The notes: generated by a model from the sequence alone, not told the origin. A stretch of DNA of 64,000 nt from Marinobacterium iners (GCF_017310015.1 NZ_CP022297.1:3782001-3846000); one strand, 5' to 3'; positions 27,911 through 36,796 are shown, counted from the stretch's first letter. Program-made: numbers and translations.

Positions 27911-28279
27911 CTATCCAACGGCCTCATAATGCAAGGTTTTATGGCCTTGCAGCAGGCTGATGTCATAACCATCGAGCAACCAGTTGATCTGTTCGCCGGT
28001 CAACGGCATGAGCTCATCAGCCGGGCTGGGCCACTTGAATTTCTCTTCGGCCAGCGCCTTGTAATAGAGGATAAAACCGTTGTCTTCCCACATCAGGCAC
28101 TTGATCTTGTTACGCTGCCGGTTGGTGAACGCATACAGGGCACCAGTGAAGGGGCTACGCCCTAACTCCTGCTCAATCAGCACCGCCAGGCCATTGGCTT
28201 GCTTGCGAAAATCAATGGGCTCACGGTACAGATAGATCTCGGGCATGGACCGAGAGGGACGCAGATACCGCGGTTTCAT
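27911..28279 (-). CDS. tnpB: IS66 accessory protein TnpB
   Basis: A 122-aa IS66 Orf2 protein with the family signature: IYLYREPIDFRKQANGLAVLIEQ, then YAFTNRQRNKIKCLMWEDNGF. Needed with TnpA and TnpC for transposition in this family. Its start overlaps the tnpA stop. Confidence 0.93.
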   Translation of the reverse strand: MKPRYLRPSRSMPEIYLYREPIDFRKQANGLAVLIEQELGRSPFTGALYAFTNRQRNKIKCLMWEDNGFILYYKALAEEKFKWPSPADELMPLTGEQINWLLDGYDISLLQGHKTLHYEAVG

Positions 28280-28596
28280 CAGAGCTGCCTCAGGATTGCA
28301 CCGAGCAGGTCAACATTACCGGCATGCAGGCCTGTAATGGCCATGCCACCCGGAAGCCTCAGGGTCAGATCATCCGATAGCGGTGAAGCGGCCACCTGGG
28401 TGACGCGAGCAAAGCCGGGTGTTGGTGAGCGCTCGGTATCGGTCGCATCATCTGTACCTTCGAGCTTGCGGCGCCAATAGACAAACTGGTGATAGGACAG
28501 CGATTGCTGTTTGCAGAAAGCAGCGCCGGATAGCCCGGTATCGCGCCAGTGTTCAATGTACTGTTGCCAGTAGTGTGTGCGCTCGGCTGAGTTCAT
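28279..28596 (-). CDS. tnpA: IS66 accessory protein TnpA
   Basis: A 105-aa IS66 Orf1 protein with the helix-turn-helix segment WRDTGLSGAAFCKQQSLSYHQFVYWRRKL near its N-terminus (shown by HWRDTGLSGAAFCKQQ and FVYWRRKL). First gene of the element, with tnpB overlapping its stop. Confidence 0.9.
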   Translation of the reverse strand: MNSAERTHYWQQYIEHWRDTGLSGAAFCKQQSLSYHQFVYWRRKLEGTDDATDTERSPTPGFARVTQVAASPLSDDLTLRLPGGMAITGLHAGNVDLLGAILRQL

Positions 28597-28680
28597 AACT
28601 GATTCCTCGCGTAGGTGACGATGGAATCAGTGTGCGGCGGTTAGTGGCTGGAAAAAAGGTGCTGATTCTCTAGCGCTTAC

Positions 28681-29232
28681 ATCCGGTTCAACAACCTGCT
28701 CACACAAGTTAAAACCGAGCACATCCTTGAACAGCGCATACGTCGCTTCCAGTTCGTCACCATACAGTAAGCAATGATCGAACCGCTGTGCTTTCATCCC
28801 CTTTAGGCCTCGAGGCCAGGCTTCCGGGTTGTGGTTACCTACACCATAGCGGCCACTTTGCTTTTTGGATGCAAAAAGCTCGAAAGTATGTCCTGTTGGT
28901 GCCTGAAAACGAACTCGCCTTCCACAGTGCTTCAGTTCATCGGGAACAATATCTTCCACTGGATAGCCTTTGGCTTCCAAATCCAGCTTCAATCGATCCA
29001 ACACTTCTTCGTTGAGAACCTTGAAACCCATGAAGTCCATCCCAGGAATCTCAGCCTCCCTGAGCACTACCGAGAAGTGATCAACCTCCGTCCAGGCCTT
29101 CAAGTAAACCCTGCCAGTATCATCTCGGTCCGTTTCAATTAACCCCAGAAGTTGAACATAATGTTCAAGCGCTTCACCCATATCCAAAACACGCAATTGC
29201 ACATGCCCCGGACGTATGACACCTTTGTTCAT
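28681..29232 (-). pseudogene. Catechol 2,3-dioxygenase, N-terminal fragment
   Basis: The first 184 codons of a XylE-like extradiol dioxygenase (MNKGVIRPGHVQLRVLDM, FMGFKV, CGRRVRFQAPTGH, RFDHCLLYG with an iron-binding His). It would open catechol rings by meta cleavage to 2-hydroxymuconic semialdehydes. The frame reads on into the IS66 element and stops there. Start is the ATG at 29232 with GAGG upstream; a TTG two codons earlier is in frame. It is the last gene of the permease-porin-monooxygenase-SDR operon. Confidence 0.93.
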
Positions 29233-29270
29233 ATTCAAAATACCTCATTATTTTTGTTTATATCAGCATT

Positions 29271-29534
29271 TCAGTCTTTAATAATGAAATACTTCATATA
29301 GACGATCACCAATGCTGTGATCAATATAAAACTATTGGTGAAAACTAATGAAAGGGATGATTTTTCAATACCATATATTATCCAAAAAACATTACCCAAT
29401 CCCAAAATACAATAGGTCAATAGCGAGATATCACGAGCATTTTTTGTCATCCAAATTCGCAATGCCTGAGGCAGGAATGCTGCTGTACTCACCCCCCCTG
29501 CCACCATACCGATCAACTCAGTGCTCATATTCAT
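29271..29534 (-). CDS. SemiSWEET/PQ-loop small transporter-like protein
   Basis: An 87-aa protein with three transmembrane helices and the PQ motif in GGVSTAAFLPQALRIWMTKNARDIS (seen as AAFLPQALRIW), as in bacterial SemiSWEETs, which dimerise to move sugars or other small solutes. GGAG lies ten bases before the ATG and the SDR gene ends 7 bp upstream, so it belongs to the same operon. Its presence in an aromatic catabolic operon is unusual and the substrate is unknown. Confidence 0.8.
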   Translation of the reverse strand: MNMSTELIGMVAGGVSTAAFLPQALRIWMTKNARDISLLTYCILGLGNVFWIIYGIEKSSLSLVFTNSFILITALVIVYMKYFIIKD

Positions 29535-29541
29535 ACGGGCA

Positions 29542-30321
29542 TCACTCCGGTATCGTCAGCGGCCTATACTGCTCAGGACCAAGCGCACTGTAGCCACCAT
29601 CAACCGCAATTTCGCTGCCAGTAATGTATGAGGCTTCTCTGGACGCCAGAAATGCAACCACTTGGGCTACCTCGGTGGGGTCGGCAACACGTGAGAAAAG
29701 GTTGTAAGGAGAAGCCATACGATCCGCTTTTTCTCGGTCTCCCGAGCATAGCTGGGCGATGGGATCTGACCAAATATGGCCCAGCATCGCAAGGTTCACC
29801 CGTATACCATCTGCGGCATATTCTACGGCCTGACTCTTTGTCAAATGTCTGAGAGCCGCCTTGGAAACAGGATAAGCCCAACGACCGATATGTGGAAAAC
29901 GTCCAGAGACGGAGCCGACATTGACAATTGCGCCTTTACTTTTCTGCAAATGAGGCCGGGCCTGCTCTCCCAGGAGCGCATTTGAGACCACATTCACATT
30001 GAGTGTGTCCAACCATACCTCTCGGCTGGTTCCACTGCCCGCATCACCATAAGCACAAGCATTGTTGACAAGGACATCCAATCTGCCAAACCGTGATACC
30101 GTTTCCATCACCAAGCGAGCAATGTCGTCATCTTTTTTCAGGTCCGTAACGATGAAAGCAGCGTTTTCGCCAAGCTCTTCTATCATTGCCTCGCCTTTTG
30201 AACGGCTGCGCGCTGCAATTACAACCTTTGCACCCTGCCCATGAAGATGACGGGAGATTCCGGCACCGATCGAAGCAGCTCCACCCGTAACAATTACAAC
30301 TTTACCGTCCAACTTCTTCAT
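29542..30321 (-). CDS. Short-chain dehydrogenase/reductase
   Basis: A 259-aa classical SDR: cofactor motif TGGAASIGAGI, NNACAYG, catalytic Ser in VGSVSGRF and Tyr/Lys in YPVSK, and a C-terminal VDGGYSALG. The ATG at 30321 follows AAAGGGG; a TTG at 30330 is in frame. The start overlaps the 3' end of the flavin monooxygenase gene by 20 bp. In context it would oxidise a dihydrodiol or alcohol or reduce a ketone made by the oxygenases. Exact reaction unknown. Confidence 0.85.
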   Translation of the reverse strand: MKKLDGKVVIVTGGAASIGAGISRHLHGQGAKVVIAARSRSKGEAMIEELGENAAFIVTDLKKDDDIARLVMETVSRFGRLDVLVNNACAYGDAGSGTSREVWLDTLNVNVVSNALLGEQARPHLQKSKGAIVNVGSVSGRFPHIGRWAYPVSKAALRHLTKSQAVEYAADGIRVNLAMLGHIWSDPIAQLCSGDREKADRMASPYNLFSRVADPTEVAQVVAFLASREASYITGSEIAVDGGYSALGPEQYRPLTIPE

Positions 30322-31831
30322 GCAAGCCAACCCCTTTTATTACTGTTTTATTAACCTCGTTTCGTTTTTCCAATTCTTTGTATAAAACACTGTATTTTGA
30401 TGGATCAACAACAAAAAACCATTGCATAAACCGAGTGAACTTACTCAGTTTCAAGTTCATCATATCCAGAAGTTCATCCATCTGCCTTAATGAGAAAGGC
30501 ACGATATAAGTTCCTTTGAAATAATTTCCATTCGTTCTTTCTTTCGCCCACTCAAGACGCTTTTCAACATATTTTTCTTGCTCTTGAGTAGACGGAAGAT
30601 TAAGGCCGCCTCGCATATATTCTGAGACAAACATTGCTGCTGTCTCACAACTCAACTGACTGAAAAATGAAGAGTTATAGCCGACGAATGCCAGCCCTGG
30701 AACACCAACAGGTATTACCTGTTTGTATAGTTTGAAGTCTCCATTTTCTTTCGTAACTTTCTGCATCAGATCCTTATTAAAGAATGGAATTTCTTGATGA
30801 AAACCTGTCCCTGCAATAATAATGTCTGCCTCTATCTTCTCACCGTTGGCAAGATATACAACACCATCAGACAGTTTAGATATCTGCGTATCTCGATGAA
30901 CCGCTATGGATCCATTTTCAACTTTTTCAAAAAAACCATCCGTAGCCAGGCTGATAGAGGTTCTTGCTATGGTTTCCAAAGGTCCATATGGATAGAGACC
31001 ACATTTTTTGAAGTTTAGTTGCCGGGAGATGATGCCACCTATAGCGGTAAGGAGCATTTTTCGTACTGGTTTGCCAACACCATGTATAACCTTATCGAAG
31101 CCTTTTAATTCTATATAGGGGAACAACCCTTCACCTAAACGCGTGAGAAAAAGGTGCTTGAAGTTAATTATTCCGCCAATTTTTTTAGGGACTTTCCAAA
31201 TAATCTTTCTTGCTACAACATGGGTTTCTTTGGCTTTTTTTGCAATCGAGTTAGCTGCATCACATGATGATTTCCCATATCCTATAACAACGACTTTTTT
31301 ATCCTTAACATCATTTATATCCAAGAAATCGGATGTATGCATGATCTTTCTGCCAGACTCAACCCACTCCTGACTGCCATCGAAATGAGGAATTTTAGGA
31401 CTCGAAAATATACCGTTACATACAATGAGGAAGTCAAAATATTCCACATCCTCTTCGCCGTTTTTTCCGGATGAGGTCTCTCTCGTATTGATTGTCCAGG
31501 TCCCGTGATCATACTCAGCGTTTACCACTTCGGTTTTGAACCGGATGATGTCCCTGAATCCAAACCTATCCACGTACGACTCAAAATACGTCTGCATCTG
31601 TTCGCCAGATGGCCATTCAGGATACTTCTTTGGCATCGGATGCTCAGACAGTGCATAGGTGGAGCCTGGATTCTGAGTACCTAGCCCCGGATAACGACGA
31701 GATGAAGCCCAAACACCTCCGACCTCAGCGTCTTTTTCATAGATGGTTACATCATAGCCAAGGTTTTTAAGCAACTTTCCTGTTGATAATCCAGCAAACC
31801 CAGCACCAATAACAGCCACTCGTTTTGACAT
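30302..31831 (-). CDS. Flavin-containing monooxygenase (FMO/Baeyer-Villiger-like)
   Basis: A 509-aa class B flavoprotein monooxygenase with FAD motif GAGFAG (residues 9-14), EKDAEVGGVW, an NADPH-binding GYGKSS near residue 190 and the region around HFDGSQEW...MHTSDF at the place of the FMO fingerprint FxGxxxHxxxF, altered by an insertion. It would insert oxygen at a heteroatom or carbonyl using NADPH. AT-rich. It lies between the porin gene and the SDR. N-oxidation or ring-lactone formation are both possible; the substrate is not readable. Confidence 0.85.
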   Translation of the reverse strand: MSKRVAVIGAGFAGLSTGKLLKNLGYDVTIYEKDAEVGGVWASSRRYPGLGTQNPGSTYALSEHPMPKKYPEWPSGEQMQTYFESYVDRFGFRDIIRFKTEVVNAEYDHGTWTINTRETSSGKNGEEDVEYFDFLIVCNGIFSSPKIPHFDGSQEWVESGRKIMHTSDFLDINDVKDKKVVVIGYGKSSCDAANSIAKKAKETHVVARKIIWKVPKKIGGIINFKHLFLTRLGEGLFPYIELKGFDKVIHGVGKPVRKMLLTAIGGIISRQLNFKKCGLYPYGPLETIARTSISLATDGFFEKVENGSIAVHRDTQISKLSDGVVYLANGEKIEADIIIAGTGFHQEIPFFNKDLMQKVTKENGDFKLYKQVIPVGVPGLAFVGYNSSFFSQLSCETAAMFVSEYMRGGLNLPSTQEQEKYVEKRLEWAKERTNGNYFKGTYIVPFSLRQMDELLDMMNLKLSKFTRFMQWFFVVDPSKYSVLYKELEKRNEVNKTVIKGVGLHEEVGR

Positions 31832-31923
31832 AAAAGTTCCAATTTTTATTTATAGTTTTATAGGATTTTTTATTATGATCTTATAGATAGAAATAAAAAT
31901 TAATTGGTGAAAACAACTAACCA

Positions 31924-31940
31924 AATAGGTGTTAACACTT
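31924..31940. promoter_or_regulatory. Candidate operator upstream of the flavin monooxygenase gene
   Basis: AATAGGTGTTAACACTT with the perfect 10-bp palindrome GTGTTAACAC, about 95 bp upstream of the monooxygenase start. It resembles AATAGGTATTTACACC at 15826 in front of the amidase operon. A separate promoter for the monooxygenase-SDR part of the operon is possible. Confidence 0.4.
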
Positions 31941-31987
31941 ACGAAAAGCTAAGGCCTGAGTGCACAAGCACCCAAACCTTACTTTAT

Positions 31988-33058
31988 TTAGAAAAGGATG
32001 AATCTCACCCCAATTCGAGTAAGCAGCTGGCTCCCATCACTGGAAGATCCTGGAACAGCTGTGATATTTGCATGTGTTGTTCCATCTCCGCTCGTATCCT
32101 GATACACAACAGTTCCATAAAAATCTATATTTGGACTATATTTGTACATCAGAGTACTGCCGATTTGCATTGCATCCCTATTGCCTATTGAAGCATTACC
32201 ATCCATATACTGTAAGTTTGTGTATATAAAGTAATTCCCTCCCAACATGGAGTGCATTCCTACACCAAATACGTCAACTTCAGCATCGTTTAGCTCATTA
32301 TGTGTCTTTGTATATATCGCATCATATGTATGGTTACCGACATCCATAGCGAACCCTATACCATAGTTTTCAACTTCACTGGGAGAACCAAGAAAACCAT
32401 CCGATTTGGTATAAGCCATATTGATACGCAAATTTTCATTTGCGTAGTTCAACCCCGTACTCAACGTTTTTGCACCCGAACTCTCATCACCGTACATGAT
32501 GCCCGCGCTCATCCCTTTATAGACAGGTGATACATATTTGACTGCACTTTCGACTCGGAAAGCGCCAGATGTTCTATTGAAGTCGATCGAAGGAAAACCA
32601 AAACTTTGATACGGCCCTTGTTGCATCTGATGCAATGAAACTGCACTCAGTTTTTGTCCCCATCTTTTTTCAGAAAGAGATTCGAACATGAATTCATACT
32701 GCTTTCCGCCAGTAATAGAGCCGTAAGGTGTTTTTAGCCCGATCCATGACTGTCTGCTAAATAGATCGTCGCCCACAGTCCGTCCATCTTCCAAGCTAAA
32801 CTGGTTCTCGAGATTGAATATAATATCAATTTCTTTACCCGTATTATAACTGCCGCTTAACCCAATCAGGTTAGGAGACATCATACCGGATGTAAAGTCG
32901 GTTTCAGATTCTCCACTGATGTTATCAACATAAGTATAGCCAGCATCAACCATCAAAAAACCATTCAATGTTAATTCGTCCCTCTGCAATAAAAGCATCG
33001 GATTAGCCATCAACTGAATAGAATAAAATAAACTAATACCTGCTACTATCGCTCTCAT
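31988..33058 (-). CDS. Outer-membrane porin (Gram-negative porin family)
   Basis: A 356-aa protein with an N-terminal signal peptide (about 18 residues, to LMA), a trimeric-porin-like opening LNGFLMVDAGYTY, repeated amphipathic strands, loop-3-like SWIGLKTPYGSITGGKQYEF and a C-terminal Phe (GVRFILF), needed for BAM recognition. It overlaps the permease stop by 4 bp, so it probably admits the same substrate through the outer membrane. AT-rich like the rest of the island. Confidence 0.88.
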   Translation of the reverse strand: MRAIVAGISLFYSIQLMANPMLLLQRDELTLNGFLMVDAGYTYVDNISGESETDFTSGMMSPNLIGLSGSYNTGKEIDIIFNLENQFSLEDGRTVGDDLFSRQSWIGLKTPYGSITGGKQYEFMFESLSEKRWGQKLSAVSLHQMQQGPYQSFGFPSIDFNRTSGAFRVESAVKYVSPVYKGMSAGIMYGDESSGAKTLSTGLNYANENLRINMAYTKSDGFLGSPSEVENYGIGFAMDVGNHTYDAIYTKTHNELNDAEVDVFGVGMHSMLGGNYFIYTNLQYMDGNASIGNRDAMQIGSTLMYKYSPNIDFYGTVVYQDTSGDGTTHANITAVPGSSSDGSQLLTRIGVRFILF

Positions 33059-34473
33059 GACACAGCCCTTTTAATAGATTCTTCTTTATTTTTTTTACTA
33101 AAAACAAAACTTAACATCGGATAAAGGATGAAACTTATTAGAACCGAGGATATAAACTCAATCTCTATATAGTCATCAAGAATTAAATGTGCAGAAACAA
33201 AGGATACAAAAGTAGTCGTAATACCAGGCCAATTGAAAGCCTTACTATCACGTATGTTTTTTCTCTCTCCTGATACCAAGTAATAATCAGCTATAATGAT
33301 GGCTGCTATGGAGGTGGTCAGAACACCAAGAACCGTTATAAAATTGCTGAACCAGTCCAAAATTGAGAGTGCAATCATAAGGCAAGCAATCATATTGGCC
33401 ACTACTACAAAAAAAAGTCGACCAGGCCTCCATCCGAAAATCACATCTGCAATATTTGTTAACGACAACGAAGCGCTATAGGTATTCAGCACTTGTGCTT
33501 TGCCTTGAGCCAGGAACAGTAGAATCGCTCCGAACACACCACCCAGAATGATGAATGCTGCAGCAACACTATGAGGGCTATTTAATACCTTGTGCTTCGC
33601 CTCATCGAGGCTAACACCCTGTCCCACATAGTAATCAATAAGATAGGAAGAGCCGGCATACATTACCGCCGCACCGACCACCAGCATGATGACGTTCATG
33701 AAAAGATTGCCCAGTCCAGCAGCAATACCGATATCTTTGCTCGACTTGGAATACCGTCCCAAGTCTGCATCGATAAGGGCCAAGGCACCTGCGGCACCAA
33801 TCATGACATTAAAACAGAAAGCGTATTTTCCAAAAGTTGTATCAGCGCCCAGTGCCGCTAACGCATCAGGAGGTAACTGAGCCCCAAAGGTAAACACCTC
33901 TACCCATGACTGGCCTGAGCTCTGCACAATTCCTATCATCAGATAGATCAAGACGCCCAAGAAAGCTATCAACGTCAACGATGCAACAGCTGTGACCTCC
34001 TTGAAGCCAAATGCTGTTAAAAGTATCCATAAAATGGATAGAACGGCATAGAATGTCCACTCTGTTTCAGGATTATCTTCCAGTCCACTCCAGAATATAA
34101 AACCTTCGTATAGAAGAACATTTTCTAATGCTATAAAGCCGGTTATCATGAAGCCAAATGTTAGCGCAACAATAATGGACCCTTTGGTTCCGAACCCATG
34201 GAACCGTGCGAGCACTGAACTCGACAGCCCTGTTTTGTAGGCAACATTGCCGACAGCCCATCCCATTAAGCCGCCAACGATAGCCACTGATATCCCCGAT
34301 ATTAACCCTATCCAGAAGCCAGCGACAAAAGTCGCCAGTGCCCCTACGAATAGCTGCACAAGGGTCGTCACTATCCCTGTAGTACCCCATGAAAGCCTTA
34401 ACCAAGTCTGTCGTTCTGACTCGGGTACCACTTCCAATGCATGGTCATCTGTATTTGTAGAAAGTTCGTTCAT
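33055..34473 (-). CDS. NCS1-family permease (cytosine/purine/hydantoin type)
   Basis: A 472-aa integral membrane protein with about 12 helices. SWGTTGIVTTLVQLFVG and YKTGLSSSVLARFHGFGTKG are typical of CodB-like NCS1 carriers, which move nitrogen heterocycles or allantoin/hydantoin with sodium or protons. It heads the minus-strand operon permease-porin-monooxygenase-SDR-SemiSWEET-dioxygenase. A nitrogen-containing ring as the island's substrate is therefore a reasonable inference. An IS5-family element lies 145 bp upstream of its start. Confidence 0.86.
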   Translation of the reverse strand: MNELSTNTDDHALEVVPESERQTWLRLSWGTTGIVTTLVQLFVGALATFVAGFWIGLISGISVAIVGGLMGWAVGNVAYKTGLSSSVLARFHGFGTKGSIIVALTFGFMITGFIALENVLLYEGFIFWSGLEDNPETEWTFYAVLSILWILLTAFGFKEVTAVASLTLIAFLGVLIYLMIGIVQSSGQSWVEVFTFGAQLPPDALAALGADTTFGKYAFCFNVMIGAAGALALIDADLGRYSKSSKDIGIAAGLGNLFMNVIMLVVGAAVMYAGSSYLIDYYVGQGVSLDEAKHKVLNSPHSVAAAFIILGGVFGAILLFLAQGKAQVLNTYSASLSLTNIADVIFGWRPGRLFFVVVANMIACLMIALSILDWFSNFITVLGVLTTSIAAIIIADYYLVSGERKNIRDSKAFNWPGITTTFVSFVSAHLILDDYIEIEFISSVLISFILYPMLSFVFSKKNKEESIKRAVS

Positions 34474-34554
34474 GTTTCTCGCCTTTTATTATTAGTGCGA
34501 GAAATTAGGATCTTTTATTACTACCTCTCATACAATTGGTATTATCTTTTATTG

Positions 34555-34576
34555 GGTGTAAGAAAACATACCTATT
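34555..34576. promoter_or_regulatory. Candidate operator upstream of the permease operon
   Basis: On the minus strand the words AATAGGTAT and TTACACC occur with a 6-base spacer, the same two words that abut at 15826-15841. It lies about 80-100 bp before the permease start. A further palindrome TATCTAGATA is at about 34600. Regulatory role is inference. Confidence 0.32.
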
Positions 34577-34618
34577 CGTTTAGTTGATAATATCTATTCT
34601 ATCTAGATAAGTACGTAT

Positions 34619-35893
34619 GGGCACCTCGAAAAACCTCCCTCACAGCACCGGTAGCCCTGTGATAGCATCAAGCAACCACTAATCATCCGACCAGTTAGTA
34701 CCATGAAGAAGCGTAGCGCAATCAAAAACGACCTCTTTGCCAGCGAACATCACCGTGAAAAGATCGACCGGATCGGCGATCCTCTGGCTGAGATTGAGCA
34801 GCACATCAACTTCTCCGCACTGGCCGCTGAAGTTGACTGCATCGCGCCTCGAGTCGAATGCGCGCAGGGTGGACGACCGCCGTACCCCACTGAAACCATG
34901 GTGCGCATTCTGGTACTCACGCCTTTACAACCTGTCGGATGAACAGATGGAGTACCAACTGCTGGACCGTATGAGCTATCAGCGCTTCTGCGGGCTGACC
35001 CAGGCGATTAATATTCCTGATCGCACCACGATTTGGCACTTTGAAAATCGCATCGGTGAAGCCGGTGCCCAGGCCCTGTTCGATGGTGTATCGGCGCAAC
35101 TGTTCAAGCAGGGCTTCATCGCCCGTGGTGGCCAGATCATTGATGCTACTCTGGTGCCAGCGCCCAAGCAGCATAACCGACGCAGTGACAAAGAGCTGCT
35201 GGATCAAAATGCCATGCCAGCGGACTGGAAGCCCGCTAAACGGCGGCAGAAGGATACCGATGCCAGCTGGACCAAGAAGCACGGAAAGAGCCATTTTGGC
35301 TACAAACTGTCAATCAACGTCGATGCCAAGTACAAGGTGATCCGGCGTTTTCAGTGTGACACTGCCAAAGTGCATGACAGCCAACATTTCGAGGCTGTTC
35401 TTGATCGGCACAACACCAGTCAGGACGTCTATGCCGATCGCGGTTACCCCTCGACCGAGCGAGAAGCCTGGCTGAAAGAGCACGGCTATCGCAACCATAT
35501 TCAGCGCAAAGGCCACCGTCAGAAACCGTTATCGGAGTGCCAACAACGACGCAATAAGCGGATTGCCAAAACCCGTGCTCGTGTCGAGCATGTGTTCGCC
35601 AGCATTGACCAGATGGGTGGCAAGTTGATCCGCACAGTGGGTCAAGCGAGAGCCAACTTTGCGATGACCATGATGGCCGCTTGCTACAACCTGAAGCGGC
35701 TGGTGTACTTCCAGCGGGCCGGGATTAAGGCGTTTTGAGCCGTTGGTGGTGGTTCGGTGTGCCTCATGGGCACACAGAGACCACCGCTGCAGGTCCAGAG
35801 GGCCCAAAAACGAGACGTAATCGATTAAAACTGGAGTCTTGCGGTCAGCTCAGCCCGTTCGGCAACGTATAAGTCGGGTTTTTCGAGGTGCCC
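34619..35893 (+). mobile_element. IS5-family insertion sequence
   Basis: 1,275 bp with inverted repeats GGGCACCTCGAAAAACC (left) and GGTTTTTCGAGGTGCCC (right) that match perfectly over 17 bp, flanked by a 4-bp direct repeat GTAT (34615-34618 and 35894-35897). It inserted just past the stop codon of the downstream LysR gene (six bases), between that gene and the permease promoter. Confidence 0.95.
34703..35738 (+). pseudogene. IS5-family transposase with a frameshift
   Basis: The first frame (34703-34942) encodes MKKRSAIKNDLFASEHHREK to MVRILVL, then leaves frame near 34918. The remaining catalytic part continues in the next frame to 35738 (RLYNLSDEQMEYQLLDR, IIDATLVPAP with Asp, VYADRGYPSTE with Asp, RARVEHVFASIDQMGG with Glu). 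The junction reads CTCACGCCTTTAC, and restoring two bases gives the expected continuous peptide. Probably inactive on its own; no slippery heptamer was seen there. Confidence 0.85.
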
Positions 35894-35899
35894 GTATAT

Positions 35900-36796
35900 T
35901 TATTCACATTCACACCACGGCAACCCGCCCTTGAAACGCTCAATCAGAAAATCACACAGCAGCTGCAGTCGTGGCGAGCGCTGTCGCGCCTGTGGATACA
36001 CCAGCCAGACGCCGCTATAGGGGTAACGGTACTGTTCCAGCATCGAGATCAGCTCACCACGCCTCAGGGCCGGCTCGACGTAATAGTCGGGCAGTTGGGC
36101 GATCCCCAACCCTTTGCTGACCGCATCCAGCAACGCAGGGCCAGAATTGGAACGCCAGTTGCCGCTGGCTTTCAGCTCCTTGCGCTGGCCATTTTCACTG
36201 AACAGCCAGAAGCTGTTGGACCCCATCAGGCAGTTGTGTCGCCCCAGCTCTGACAGTGTATGTGGCATAGGGTGACGCTGCAGGTAACTGGCGCTGGCAC
36301 AGAGGTATTCGCGCCGATCGCACAGGCGTCGCGCCAGTAAAGAGGAGTCCTTAAGCGTGCCCATGCGTACGGCCAGGTCATAGCCTTCGCTGATCAGGTC
36401 GGTCTGACGGTTGGTCAGGTGCAGGTCGAGGCTAATTTTCGGGTACTGCAGCATGAAGTCGTTCAGCTGCGGCGCCAGAAAACGCTCACCGAAGGTGGTG
36501 GCACAGGTCACGCGAAGCGTACCGGAAGGCTCTGCCTGAAAACTGGACAGCTCTTCTTCCGCCGCGCTGAAGCCCTGCAGCAGTTCACGGCAGTGCTGAA
36601 AGTAGTGCTCGCCCGCTTCACTAAGCCGAAACTTGCGCGTGGTGCGATACAACAACGGCGTACTCAATTCAGCCTCCAGCCGGGCTACCAGCCGGCTGAT
36701 ATGCGAGGGCGAGACCTTGAGCTTGCGTGCCGCTGCCGAAAAGCTGCCCTGCTGTACTACCTCGACAAAGGCTTCTATAGCTTCCCAGTGCCGCAT
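35900..36796 (-). CDS. LysR-family regulator next to formaldehyde oxidation genes
   Basis: A 298-aa LysR-type regulator starting MRHWEAIEAFVEVVQQGSFSAAARKLKVSPSHISRLVARLE (N-terminal HTH, shown by SFSAAARKLKVSPSHISR) with a C-terminal effector domain. The ATG at 36796 gives the standard N-terminus; the frame upstream to 36856 is not conserved. It diverges from the frmA-like gene (160 bp), so it probably controls formaldehyde detoxification. An IS5 element ends six bases after its stop codon, removing any native terminator. Confidence 0.88.
   Translation of the reverse strand: MRHWEAIEAFVEVVQQGSFSAAARKLKVSPSHISRLVARLEAELSTPLLYRTTRKFRLSEAGEHYFQHCRELLQGFSAAEEELSSFQAEPSGTLRVTCATTFGERFLAPQLNDFMLQYPKISLDLHLTNRQTDLISEGYDLAVRMGTLKDSSLLARRLCDRREYLCASASYLQRHPMPHTLSELGRHNCLMGSNSFWLFSENGQRKELKASGNWRSNSGPALLDAVSKGLGIAQLPDYYVEPALRRGELISMLEQYRYPYSGVWLVYPQARQRSPRLQLLCDFLIERFKGGLPWCECE

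Larger units (their letters stand above)
26170..28680 (-). mobile_element. IS66-family insertion sequence
   Basis: 2,511 bp with three genes tnpA-tnpB-tnpC on the minus strand. Ends read GTACACGCC (left, plus strand) and GTAAGCGCT (right, minus strand), matching the GTA..CGC ends of IS66 elements. A perfect 8-bp direct repeat ATCCGGTT flanks it (26162-26169 and 28681-28688), the family's normal duplication length. It sits inside a catechol 2,3-dioxygenase gene. Confidence 0.95.

Noticed and set aside
34900..34945. Programmed frameshift in the IS5 transposase
   Set aside because: No slippery heptamer or stimulatory hairpin seen; loss of two bases from a normal codon pair explains it more simply.
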